NCBI RefSeq assembly: GCF_902459465.1
Contig: NC_047063.1
Location: 7,315,343 to 7,379,342, forward strand
Source: Asterias rubens
Taxonomy: Eukaryota; Echinodermata; Asteroidea; Forcipulatida; Asteriidae
DNA: 64,000 nt
Direction: 5' to 3'
The notes beneath the pieces are model-generated. The model was not told the origin of the DNA and did not search any database. It worked only from the letters and a program-made list of their open reading frames with translations. Shown here one piece after another: positions 43,901-51,590 of the stretch; positions within the stretch are counted from its first letter, which is position 1; every line of letters begins with the position of its first letter. The position numbers and the translations under genes were made by a program.

Positions 43901-43952
43901 TCCTAATGCTAACCCTGACCTCCATGGTGGATTCTGGGTCCCTTGGGTCTGA
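28979..43952 (+). CDS. Arylsulfatase, ARSB/ARSI/ARSJ type (complete)
   Basis: Eleven exons: 28979-29125, 31321-31480, 31929-32041, 33890-34000, 35022-35144, 37154-37283, 38915-39112, 39749-39905, 41756-41907, 42448-42606, 43822-43952 (TGA). Phases agree throughout, giving 526 codons, the usual size for ARSB-like enzymes. A signal peptide spans about residues 8-28 ([19 protein letters not shown]). Active-site residues are all present: D47-D48 in LADDLGWND, C86-T-P-T-R90 (Cys86 to formylglycine, Arg90), K140 and H142 in HMVGKWHLG, H230 in HQAVH, D294-N295 in STDNGG, and K316 in [11 protein letters not shown]. The family hydrolyses sulfate esters of glycosaminoglycans in lysosomes or outside cells; the substrate here is not determinable. 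NVT and NIT sites suggest glycosylation. The C-terminus ([14 protein letters not shown]) is ARSI/ARSJ-like. Echinoderms typically carry many sulfatase genes. Confidence 0.95.
29227..29588 (-). mobile_element. Family A TTAA element
   Basis: TTAA-bounded; the central palindrome is shortened by a deletion (only GACCTCGAAATCAAATTC remains). It begins about 100 bp after sulfatase exon 1. Confidence 0.8.
29640..29800. repeat. Foldback element
   Basis: Arms 'tagtagacttgccgg' and 'acccgcaagtctacta' enclose 'tctcgacgtttcaaac' and 'ggctcttttcagagcc'. Part of the interior recurs near 41195-41230 (gagtgttggctctgaaaagagcc), beside a family B element. Confidence 0.65.
29947..30589. mobile_element. hAT-like non-autonomous element with 8-bp TSD
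   Basis: The element starts TAGGCCTGGGCCAATTA and ends ...TATTCGCCCAGCACTA, an imperfect terminal inverse. It is flanked by a perfect 8-bp direct repeat, TTATATTC (29939-29946 and 30590-30597). The 8-bp duplication and the TAG..CTGGGC termini are typical of the hAT superfamily. The interior has several CCGGATAT/ATATCCGG motifs and no transposase. Sulfatase intron 1. Confidence 0.85.
30648..31026. repeat. Long foldback in sulfatase intron 1
   Basis: Arms of about 180 bp meet near 30860: 'ggcacggtactgggtatttgataccgtgg' against 'ccacggtatcaagtactatacccagtaccatgcc', and 'ccttgtccaaggctc' against 'gcgtggacaaggct'. The long reverse-strand open frame (30613-31236) over it is not supported as a gene. 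Confidence 0.75.
31321..31480 (+). CDS. Sulfatase exon 2 with formylglycine motif
   Basis: Encodes [10 protein letters not shown], completing the metal-binding segment begun in exon 1, and [19 protein letters not shown]. The CxPxR signature at residues 86-90 followed by SSLMTG is the sulfatase family motif; Cys86 is the residue converted to formylglycine. The donor is ACAG|gtaaga. Confidence 0.95.
31500..31812. repeat. Family C-related fragment
   Basis: 'gggtttgggtactttatgtccaacacaaaacac' and 'ctgctgaggtgctgtagattttgag' resemble segments of the family C element at 32477-32972. One end only; lies in sulfatase intron 2 and runs up to exon 3. Confidence 0.5.
32101..32480 (-). mobile_element. 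Family B TTAA element
   Basis: TTAAAGCCATTGGACACTTTC at the left, inverted at the right as AAAGTGTGTAATGGCTTTAA. It starts 60 bp after sulfatase exon 3. Its right TTAA is also the left TTAA of the next element. Confidence 0.82.
32477..32972. mobile_element. Family C TTAA element with long inverted ends
   Basis: Inverted arms of about 80 bp, including ACATTAAACTTACAC and GTTTGAAGATAATG in both ends. The outer termini are AAAGGGTCTATTTACTTTTTGT and its inverse. TTAA is present at both edges. Sulfatase intron 3. Confidence 0.8.
33240..33490 (-). other. Possible retroelement relic
   Basis: The reverse strand reads 'gacactgttccaggg...gtggacaggcccgacattcagcacctcgcagag', GC-richer than its surroundings and coding-like, but no frame stays open. 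It may be the decayed 3' end of a non-LTR retrotransposon; I cannot confirm this. Confidence 0.25.
33496..33742. mobile_element. Inverted-terminus element
   Basis: Ends 'tttcatggctctgctttactg' and 'cagcggtaagcagggccatgaaaa' are inverse over about 21 bp. The interior repeats 'agcg..gaaatttcggc' motifs. Sulfatase intron 3. Confidence 0.65.
34028..34584 (-). mobile_element. Foldback element, second of two copies
   Basis: Inverted copy of 5281-5832: the palindrome (34028-34185) comes first, then the body with 'cccttataagg' and 'gaccaatagg'. It begins 28 bp after sulfatase exon 4. Confidence 0.65.
35368..35950. repeat. Satellite: 38-bp unit, 15 copies
   Basis: The unit runs cagccttttcacactactca then accccggggaataattaa. 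The palindromic CCCCGGGG core recurs 15 times at 38-bp spacing with very little divergence (mainly aacagcc/aacggcc). The low divergence suggests recent expansion. Sulfatase intron 5. Confidence 0.95.
35978..36172. mobile_element. Inverted-terminus element
   Basis: Ends 'gggcccaattttatagagctgcttaagta' and 'tacttaagtagcggctctattaaatagggc' are inverse over about 27 bp. It starts about 28 bp after the satellite. Confidence 0.7.
36160..36410 (-). mobile_element. Dispersed element (copy 2 of 21054-21335)
   Basis: Reverse-oriented relative of 21054-21335, sharing 'ccctggcaaac', 'ccctgggagtattcttgaaac' and 'cacggggataagagatacattgtaaaagggct'. The outer end resembles the adjacent satellite unit. Confidence 0.55.
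37303..38875. repeat. Minisatellite: 15-bp unit, roughly 100 copies
   Basis: The unit is approximately ttggctgccagtact, with variants (ttggttgccagtact, tcagctaccattac). Longer blocks repeat as higher-order units: 'ctgccattacttcaggtgcc' recurs at 37437, 37940 and 38211. Because 15 is divisible by 3, frames stay open for 60-200 codons on both strands; these are artefacts. It fills sulfatase intron 6, starting 20 bp after the exon 6 donor. Confidence 0.95.
38915..39112 (+). CDS. Sulfatase exon 7, metal-binding DNGG
   Basis: Encodes [24 protein letters not shown] (Asp294 and Asn295, predicted calcium ligands) and [15 protein letters not shown] (Lys316, sulfate contact). It follows the 15-bp minisatellite, whose last units end about 45 bp before the acceptor. 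Confidence 0.95.
39240..39440. repeat. Family A-related remnant
   Basis: 'gcatctgaaagagcacaaatttgtgccacgagggtgta' and 'gatgaccaattgagtcaaagtatttacagat' match the second half of family A, but no terminus is kept. Sulfatase intron 7. Confidence 0.5.
39956..40137. repeat. Long foldback
   Basis: Arms 'cacatattgactggcat' / 'atgccagtcaatatgtg' and 'cggtaactagtgtacgtct' / 'agacgtacactagttaccg', plus 'gtgaccagaaga' / 'tcttctggtcac'. About 75 bp per arm. Sulfatase intron 8. Confidence 0.8.
40813..41191 (+). mobile_element. Family B TTAA element
   Basis: TTAAAGCCATTATACATTTTC at the left, GAAAGTGTCCAATGGTTTTAA at the right. The shared module ccgattgagcctaaattttc is present. Sulfatase intron 8. Confidence 0.8.
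42025..42165 (+). repeat. tRNA-derived SINE, family 2
   Basis: A-box-like GTGGTCTAGTGTCAACACC, B box GGGTTCGAATCCCATCC, tail 'acttgggaaagtacttggtatacagtgctt'. Sulfatase intron 9. Confidence 0.68.
42205..42420 (+). repeat. tRNA-derived SINE, family 1, tail lost
   Basis: 'gtcaagcacactgaactcaagctctggtgtt', then GTCTGGGTTTGAGTCCTGG and 'gatgggacgtgaagcc'. It ends about 25 bp before the acceptor of sulfatase exon 10. Confidence 0.65.
42740..43035 (-). repeat. tRNA-derived SINE, family 1, reverse orientation
   Basis: On the minus strand: CAGAGTGTGGGTTCGAGTCC, 'tgtccctaagcaagaaacat' and the body as in the 14577 copy, diverged. Sulfatase intron 10. Confidence 0.65.
43072..43456 (-). mobile_element. 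Family A TTAA element
   Basis: TTAA-bounded; the central palindrome is intact (GAGACCTCAAATTCTAAATCTGAGGTCTC). Sulfatase intron 10. Confidence 0.82.
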
Positions 43953-44080
43953 CCTCAAGGTTATGACCTTTAACCTTTGACTGCTAATCCCAAGAATTCT
44001 CAGGATAAACCTACTACACAGACCTTTCTATCCCAATGGCATAGCCTGAGTTCCTACGATGGAAAGCCATGAATGCATAA

Positions 44081-44464
44081 CTTAGAGACACTGGATACTA
44101 TTGGTAATTGTCAAAGACCAGTCTTCTCACATGGTGTATCTCAACATATGCATAAAGTAACAAAGCTGTAAAAATTTGAGCTCAATTGGTCGTTGAAGTT
44201 GCGAGTATTAATGAAAGAAAAACTACCCTAGTCACACAAAGTTGTGTGCTTTCAAATGCTTGATTTCGAGACCTCAAAATCTAATTATGAGGTCTCAATA
44301 TCAAATTTGTGGAAAATTACTTCTTTCTCGAAAACTACGTTACATCAGAGGGAGCCGTTTCTCACATCGTCTAACTATCAACCTCAGCCCATTACTTGTT
44401 ACCAAGTAAGGTTTTATGCTAATAATTATTTTGAGTAATTATCAATAGTGTCCACTGCCTTTAA
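44081..44464 (-). mobile_element. Family A TTAA element
   Basis: Right end TCCACTGCCTTTAA; left end GACACTGGATACTATTGG, so the left TTAA is mutated. It begins about 130 bp after the sulfatase stop. Confidence 0.78.
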
Positions 44465-44927
44465 ACGGATGCCAGTTTGTTACAGTGTCGCACGACTTTT
44501 CTAAAATAGTGTCAAACTTGTTGGAAACAAAGCCACCAAGTATGGGAGCAACTTTATTTTATTGAAAGTTTGCACAAATTGTTGAATTTGGTCAGAATTT
44601 GGTTAACACAATTAAATGGTTTGCTTATTCCGCTGTCCATGCCAAACAGCAAGGTTTGGTTATCAACAATAGAAAGGTCTATAGTAAATGTCTAAATGAT
44701 ATGCCAGAGATTTCTTGGGCTGGTCCACAGTGTTGTACTGCCCTCTGTAGGTCAATAATTTAAATACTTTTCCTGTGTAAAAAGTATTGGCATGCATTTG
44801 AGACACAATGGAGTTATTTACGATGGTTTCAGGCGCCAGGCCTCGGTGAGGAAGGTTTAAATAGTTGCAGCAGTCAAAGTGTTAATATTGGATTTATGCC
44901 ATTGTCATTTAGGGACATTATTCCCAG

Positions 44928-45199
44928 GTGAAAATTTCAGTTGAAACCACTTTCAACTGGTGTTAACTGGTCCCAACTGGTCCAGTTGAACTGGGAATTG
45001 GTAACTGGATCGTGAACTGGTTCCTATTGATGCCACAATAAGTACCAGTTGGCAACTAATGGTTTCAACTAGTTTCTTTTGCAACATGTTGAGCATACCA
45101 ACATGTACCAGTTGAAACCAGTTGAAACCAGTTAATCCTGTTGAAACCAGTTAAAACAAGTTGAATGTAAACTGGTTTCAACTGGAATTGTCACCTGGG
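44928..45199. mobile_element. Foldback element built of CAGTT/AACTG motifs
   Basis: Ends CCCAGGTGAAAATTTCAGTTG and CAACTGGAATTGTCACCTGGG are inverse. The interior is a mosaic of gttgaaaccagtt-type units in both orientations, some in tandem (45111-45160). Confidence 0.75.
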
Positions 45200-46549
45200 A
45201 TATGTATGCCTTTTGCCCTGTTGTAATCCCATTGAAACTGCTTTTTCGTTGCATGTGTGTTTTGGGTTGTTTTGGGTGGTTTGGAGTTGGATATCATTTG
45301 CATTTTATTGCCTTGTTTACTTTTATACATAAAATGCTTTTTAAGATAATTATCTTTGGTGTTACTTCCCTCGGACTGCTAGCCACATTATATGTATTGT
45401 GCTATTTTCAATTGTTGTTGTACTGTGGATACTTTTATTGCTCTGACTATTTGTAAGATTGTTTAACTTAACCCAATGATTTAATAGATGTTAATTTTTC
45501 CATCGGGATGTAAATTTTCCTTGCTTTTACAGAGACTGTGAATTATTGGTAAACAGCCATAAGAAATCCGCAAAGTGACATTTATTTAATGTAAATCACC
45601 TATATTTTTGCAAACCTGTAGGTTTTTGACAATTGTTTTTACCAATAAGAACATGCATTAGATGCATGTAATTTTTGTCAAAGTTATAATAAATTTCAAG
45701 ATGAATATGTGTGTATCTTTTGTATAAACGCAGTACTTAAAATAGTATTACCCCAAGGTGGTTAGCAGCAGTGAAGGCCTATGTTTAAGTTCTTCGTTCT
45801 TTCAACATTGTGGGGGAAATGTTGTTGAAAAGTAACTGAACAAAATAATTGTATTTTTTTGTTTATACTTCAAGTAAGAATTATGTACCCGGTATGTACT
45901 TAATTATTATTTGTTTTCCTTGGTTGGTTTCATTATTGAGACAAAATTTACATGAAATGTTCCTGAATTTTTTATCAAAAGAAGTATTGATGTAAGATGT
46001 GTACTTATTATTATTTTTTATACAGAATTTCTATTTTTTCACAAGTGTACTTTCTGTATCATGTATATCTTTATGTTCTTTAATGAACTGAAAACAAATA
46101 CAACATTTTAATATATATCTCACAAGTAAAGAACATGTATTACTTGAGATGTGAAAATGTTAACTGACAAAATATTTATTGTAAGTACGAAGCTTGTCCT
46201 ATTATGTGTACTTAATTGTGTCTCATACATAACTTTGTGTTTTTCACCGAACTGAAAAATACATTGTATGCCTGTATCACTTTTGCAATAAAATCTGCTT
46301 CGGTTCTATTTCTTTGTGAAAGTGTGGGAGGGCAGGGGGTGGAAACTGAAAATAAAGACTTTTGAAACTAATTAATTAATATATATCTAATTCAATTATG
46401 ACAATTTCACCTTATGTGTCTGGATATTTAGGTCAGATATTAAATTGGTGTACACGTTTGGTTTTTTTATTGGGGGGGGGGGGGTCTAGCTGGCTGGTAG
46501 AATGATAAGAATAAAGGTAAAAAAAACTTTTCCAAGAGAATGCAGGAAC

Positions 46550-46700
46550 AATCAAACTTGTCAAAGAGTATGCAAAAACTGTGAAACAGTACAAGTAAGT
46601 TTGCAGAAACTATCAAACTTGTCCCAAGATTTTGCAGAAACTATCAAACTTGTCCAAGATATTCAGAAACTTTTCAAACATGTCCAAGAGTAAACTGTCG
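46550..46700. repeat. Short tandem repeat, ~33-bp unit
   Basis: Four to five units of 'gcagaaactatcaaacttgt' followed by 'ccaaga', decreasing in similarity outward. Confidence 0.7.
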
Positions 46701-46859
46701 CCCGGTGCGCGCACAGCGATCGAAAGGGGCAACTTAATTAATTGACTGTCTCATACTGGTCGCTGTGTGGCGCTGTTCGTGCATATTATAACTAGCGCGT
46801 TTTTGCACAGGGTCTCCATATTGATTGCAGTAATAATTTGAGAATTCCGAGCTGAAATA

Positions 46860-46884
46860 ATGGACCAAAAACGCATCCCCAGCG
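46860..46884 (+). CDS. Candidate first coding exon of the giant AT-hook gene
   Basis: ATG in CTGAAATAATGGACC encodes MDQNASPA plus one base before the donor GCGG|gtaaaa. Spliced to the acceptor at 51590 (ctttttag|TG) the frame is preserved (G+TG, Val) and enters the giant frame five bases before its own ATG. The sequence just upstream (46690-46800) is GC-richer, as expected near a promoter. A phase match alone has a one-in-three chance. Confidence 0.22.
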
Positions 46885-48667
46885 GGTAAAAATACTTCAA
46901 TTGTTTGAATACATTACTGCTTTATATATGTCACTGATTTTTATGTGTATTTGTTTGCCTGTTATTTAGCTGAACAGATTCTAAGTTGGCACAATTTTTG
47001 CCGTCGCTCGTCAGATCACATTCACATGCGATGCATGCTAAAATGAATGGATGGCTGTGTGTGTGTGTTTGTGTGGGGGGGGGGGGGGTTTCGGACACAC
47101 ATACCCAGGCAGGAGTTTAGTGGGTGTTTTTTTATAGCAATAAATTTATTGATATGTTTCTAGCACGGACGTTGGATAAGCTACAGGAAAAGTTTCCGTA
47201 TGGCGCCACCACTTTTTCATTCGATATGAAATAATATATCGTAGGAGGTCCTGTTTTCGAGGTGTCCCTAAAATCGTGGCAAATCTTTTACCTTTGTGCG
47301 CGATGTAAACAGTCCCTAGATAAACATTGTGTGGTTTTATTTGCCAAGCAAAAATTAAAAAATATTTTGAATAAAACGAAGACAACTGCTGGCTATAGTA
47401 TATAGAGTCATACTCATACACAGAGTCTCAAAGAACACTTGTAGTCACTGTAGATGTTTCTTCCATGTATGGCTTCACCGGGAAACCATGCTTTCTTGTT
47501 TGCTGTGAAAACAGGAAAAATTCAAAACAAATGGGGCCATTTGAACTTGAAGTCATCGAAGATCGGTGTGTAGTGTGAACATTTCAATGTCCATCAAGTT
47601 TTAATATGTTTGCGTACTTCATATTAACAAAAGAAGGTAATTAGGGCATCGGTTGATATAAGGCATCATTATTTTTTTCCCAATTCAAAGAAAAGGCATA
47701 ATAGCGTGAAAACTGGTAAGGGGAGGAATATAGTATCTAATTTACCTCAATGAGATATCCCTTTTTGTAAAAATTAGTGAAATAGTGGTGGGGCATACAG
47801 AAAGTTATCCAAGCTACATCATATGCATTTTTTATGAAATCCTGATTCAATTCAAGCAAGCAATAAATAAAATTGATTGACAATGACCAGGACATGGTCA
47901 TGGACATGGATGTTCAATTCAACTTCAGTTCAACATGTTCAGTTCAATCTTGCAGTTGCACTTGTGACTTGCGTAACACGGTTGCAGCAGCCTAGAATTA
48001 CACACGGGCCACTGAGGCAATGGCCTCTGTTGCCCTGGTCACCTGGTCTTTGCTAGCCCTGATGCTCCTTCAAAAGTTTCCCACACACCTTTAGACTTTC
48101 CAAATGGAAGCGCCCTTTGCTGGCTTTTCAAAATGGAGATGGCCTTGTGCCTTGTCTTCTTCTCTCACTCGGCAGTCAAAAAGATGAAATGACGGTGCCT
48201 GCAACGTATTCGAACGTACTATTAATCAAACATTCACAACTCGGTTCCCCTTAGCTCAGTCAGAGTCAGACCAATGACAATGTCAATGATGAGGAGGGAA
48301 TCTTAATTTTGACGTTAACAAAATAAATGTGTAACTCATTGTAATAATAACGAAAACTTATATAGCGCCAAAGTCCGCCTAAAAGACGCTCAAGGCGCTC
48401 ATTGTACCTCAAGGAAGGTCTTCAACTCATGAATGTTTTTATCTTTGATTGATTAGGCAACTGATCATAGAATTGCATCGTTGAAACAGGTGCCCAACTC
48501 ATTTCTTGTTAGAAAATAAATTTGCTAAGCAGTGTTTCATGTTTATGTTGTATGTAACCATGACAATGCTTGAGCCACTTGTGTGTGGATATTTTATCAA
48601 TGAAGCATGCAATATAAAGATCCTAACATAGGCCCTTCCCCAGCATGCAGTCTTGTTTCAAAATCTG

Positions 48668-49386
48668 TGCGTTTTGTAGGGTCGCACTACAACAACTCAC
48701 AACCCCTCATGACAACAAGTTTTAAATGCACTTTAAATGAACATTTTGAACATTTAAGTCAACCGTTAAAAATATGTAGGAAGAGTCATATGCATCTAAA
48801 TCAGTTTCAAACTGTTGAAAAAAAAGTATTTTTAACTGTAAAAAAATGAGGGTTTTTTTTCACCCCGAATTAGTAACAAACTGTAATATCTGCCATGTTG
48901 TCTTCCGACGTACCTGGACGATGCTATGTCATATACCGCAGGGGGTAATACAAAATGCAAAATGATTATTTACCATTTTATGTGCACCTCTCATGGAGTT
49001 GAAAAAATAAATTATTGTATTTAAATTTCCCTTGTAACCAGAGTGGCGACTTAGTTATTTACGAAAACATAACAGCAGCTTATACCAATAACAAAAAATT
49101 AAAAATCAGTCCATAGAAATTACCCCTGCAGTATAATGGTATCGTCCAGGTACGTCAAAAGACAATAGGCAGATATTACCGTTGAATTAATTCAGGGTAA
49201 AAAACACAATTTTTTTACAGGTAAAAATACATTTTTTTTCAACAGTTTGAAAGTGATTTAGTATGCATATGATTTTTTCTACATATTTTTAACAGTTGAC
49301 TCTCCATGTTGAAATGTTCTTCTTTTAAGTGCATTTAATGTTTTTTGTGAGGGGTCGTGAGTTGTCTGTATTTAGTGCGATCGGAC
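48668..49386. mobile_element. Large foldback element with ~300-bp arms
   Basis: The left arm begins 'gtagggtcgcactacaacaactcac' and is inverted at the right end ('gtgagttgtctgtatttagtgcga'). Inner pairs include 'gtttcaaactgttgaaaaaaa' with its inverse, and 'gacgtacctggacgat' with 'atcgtccaggtacgtc'. Part of one arm also occurs at 28330-28480. Confidence 0.75.
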
Positions 49387-49463
49387 TTGTATAAAGACAG
49401 ACAGACGGATAGATACCTGCAAATAATCAGAATTGTTGCGTTCAACTCTGGAGTAAAATCATT

Positions 49464-49858
49464 TTAAAAGACACTCGACACTATTGGTAATTGTCAAAGA
49501 CTAGTCTTCACACTTGTTGTATCTCAGCATATGCGTAAAATAACAAACCTGTGAAAATTTGAGCTCAATTGGTCGTCAAAGTTGCGAGAAAATATTGGAA
49601 GAAAAAACACCCTTGTCACACATAGTTCTGTGCTTTCAGATGCTTGATTTTGAGACCTCAAATTCTAAATCTGATGTCTCGAAATCGAATTCATAGAAAA
49701 TTAACTTCTTTCTCAAAAACTACAGTACATTACTTCAGAGGGAGCCGTTTCACACAATGTTTTATATTAAATCAACCTCTCCCCATTACTCGTTACCAAG
49801 TAAGGTTTTATGCTAATAATTATTTTGAGTAATTACCAATAGTGTCCACTGCCTTTAA
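49464..49858 (-). mobile_element. Family A TTAA element
   Basis: TTAA at both edges, inverted termini (GACACTCGACACTATTGG ... AGTGTCCACTGCC). The palindrome has one arm diverged. Confidence 0.8.
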
Positions 49859-50375
49859 TCATGTCTTAAAAAGTGACAAATAATAAGCATTTAAATCCTG
49901 TTGTTGTGTTAGCATGAAACATTTTGAAAGTGCATAAAGGCACACTTTTTATATGTAAATGTGCACTCATTTACATATTAGGTACCTTGGATGAATTAGG
50001 GTTACATTTGAACAAACTTCATGGCCTTTCTTGCCCTGGTCTTGGCCTTGGTGCCCCTTCAAATGTTTTACATCCATTTCCCAATGGAAGTGCGCCATTG
50101 TACAATCAAAATGCCTTGTCCTCTTAAAGATTCAATTCCAGGAAACTTGAGTAGCTTTGGATTTATAGTATACATGACATGTAGGCCTATGCCATGTGTA
50201 CGTTATATTACAAAATACCACAGAAATTGTGATGTTTAGGGGTACAGAACAGTTTTATAAATGCACTCCTAAAAAAATGTTAACATATTATAACGTGAAG
50301 CTCTCTTTACAGCTCAGCAACTACAGAGACTCGGTAGATGTAAACATGAGTTGCATTTATGAGTCCATACTAGTA

Positions 50376-50482
50376 ATTATTCTGATTTTTTTTTGGTTGA
50401 ACAAAGAATTGACTAGAGTGGGATTCGAACCAACGACCTCCGGATTAACGTGCCGGCGCTCTACCAACTGAGCTATCTAGCC
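50376..50482 (-). repeat. tRNA-derived SINE / tRNA-Asn(GTT)-like pseudogene
   Basis: The minus strand 50482-50411 folds as a cloverleaf: acceptor GGCTAGA/TCTAGTC (one G-U), D stem GCTC/GAGC, TTCGAAT T-loop. The anticodon loop is ACGTTAA: a GTT anticodon but without the invariant T33, and the anticodon and T stems each have a mismatch. A tail (AATTCTTTGTTCAACC, then an A run) follows, shared with 2741-2815, so it is a SINE rather than a working tRNA. Confidence 0.65.
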
Positions 50483-51590
50483 CTATGTTGGCGGTGTCAC
50501 TATTTTGTCAATATCTTTGTTCGGGGGTGTCTATAGATGAAATAGCTTCACAGTCTGATACTAGGCCCTATAGAATAAAAAGCAAGGCAATTCTAAAGAA
50601 CGAATCTACACAGCAAAGATAAACATAGTGTTATCGCAAACTAAATTATACATTGATACCTCACCGTTCCATAGTGTTAGCCAAAAGGGTGTCTTTTGGA
50701 CACCCTGTTTTAATTGTACTTGTTATTTACTTGTGAAACTCTATTTGTAAGTGAACAATTTGGACACCAAGTTTTTACATTTCCACCAATTTGTGACACC
50801 CTTTTACCAAATCCTGAATAAAAACTTGCACCATTCTATGCATTGCCTCAAAACCCATCGTTTTGAACCGGTTTATCCCTTTGAAAATTTTGTTTGTATC
50901 CCTCCCCCCCCCCATACCCCCGCAAATAAAAACTAAGTTACATTAATGTTTTCTTTTTTTAGTTAGTATCAATTTCATTAAAAGCTTAACGATTTGCGCT
51001 CACAGTTCAGTTTTTTTTTTAGCAGCCTTTAATATCCCTGCACATACGTACATAGTAGGATGATACTGTGTTTTGATAAAGCAAGGATTTCCAAGGCATA
51101 TAAAAATATAGACCCTGTAAACCAACCTCCCATCATGACCATAAATGTATCATCTCGTCATGAATATAAACAAAAATTGATTTCTTGGGATGCAACTGCC
51201 ACTTCTTGGGGTCTGTCTTCCGTGAGGATTTATAAGTGGATACTTTTGCCATCTGAAAAAAAAAAAGAACTTTTACTGAAATATATGGTGACTATAACTC
51301 CACTTCGCATCTACTGCAGATCAAACTGTGGCTGTGGACACTTCATCTGAACCCAACGGCTGCAGCTTACAATGGAACCAGAGCGACACGACGCAAGGAT
51401 AGAAGTGTGATCAAGCGTCTGACTCGGAAGGAGAGTAATCAAAGCCGGTTGGTGATAATTGTTCTGTAAATATTTTGACGAAAAATTCAAAAGCACAAAG
51501 GATCAGAAACTGTAGAGATTGCAGCTAAACTGAATATTTTGATATTCAATACCGAAGACTATTCAGTATCCTTTGTGTAAGACTTTTTAG

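Larger units (their letters stand above)
43953..46370 (+). other. Presumed 3' UTR / downstream region of the sulfatase
   Basis: From the TGA onward there is no further coding signal. It contains a family A element (44081-44464) and a CAGTT-rich foldback (44928-45199), then AT-rich sequence. AATAAA signals occur at about 46288 (gcaataaaatctg) and 46350 (gaaaataaagact), either of which could end a long 3' UTR. Confidence 0.4.
46885..51590. other. Gene-poor region, possibly a first intron
   Basis: No supported exon. It holds a foldback (48668-49386), a SINE tail fragment near 48350-48420 ('aacttatatagcgccaaagtccgcc'), pieces of the 'ggcaccaagg' family at 48010-48150 and 50020-50150, a family A element (49464-49858) and a tRNA-like SINE (50376-50482). 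51003-51590 is probably the 5' flank, intron end or 5' UTR of the giant frame. Confidence 0.4.

Noticed and set aside
50411..50482. A working tRNA-Asn gene
   Set aside because: T33 is replaced by C, two stems have mismatches, and the same 3' tail is found on another copy at 2741, which marks it as a SINE head.
51060..51350. 96-codon frame upstream of the giant frame as a coding exon
   Set aside because: Not in frame with 51596, no recognisable domain, and the in-frame stop at 51578 blocks simple fusion. It may be untranslated or intronic.
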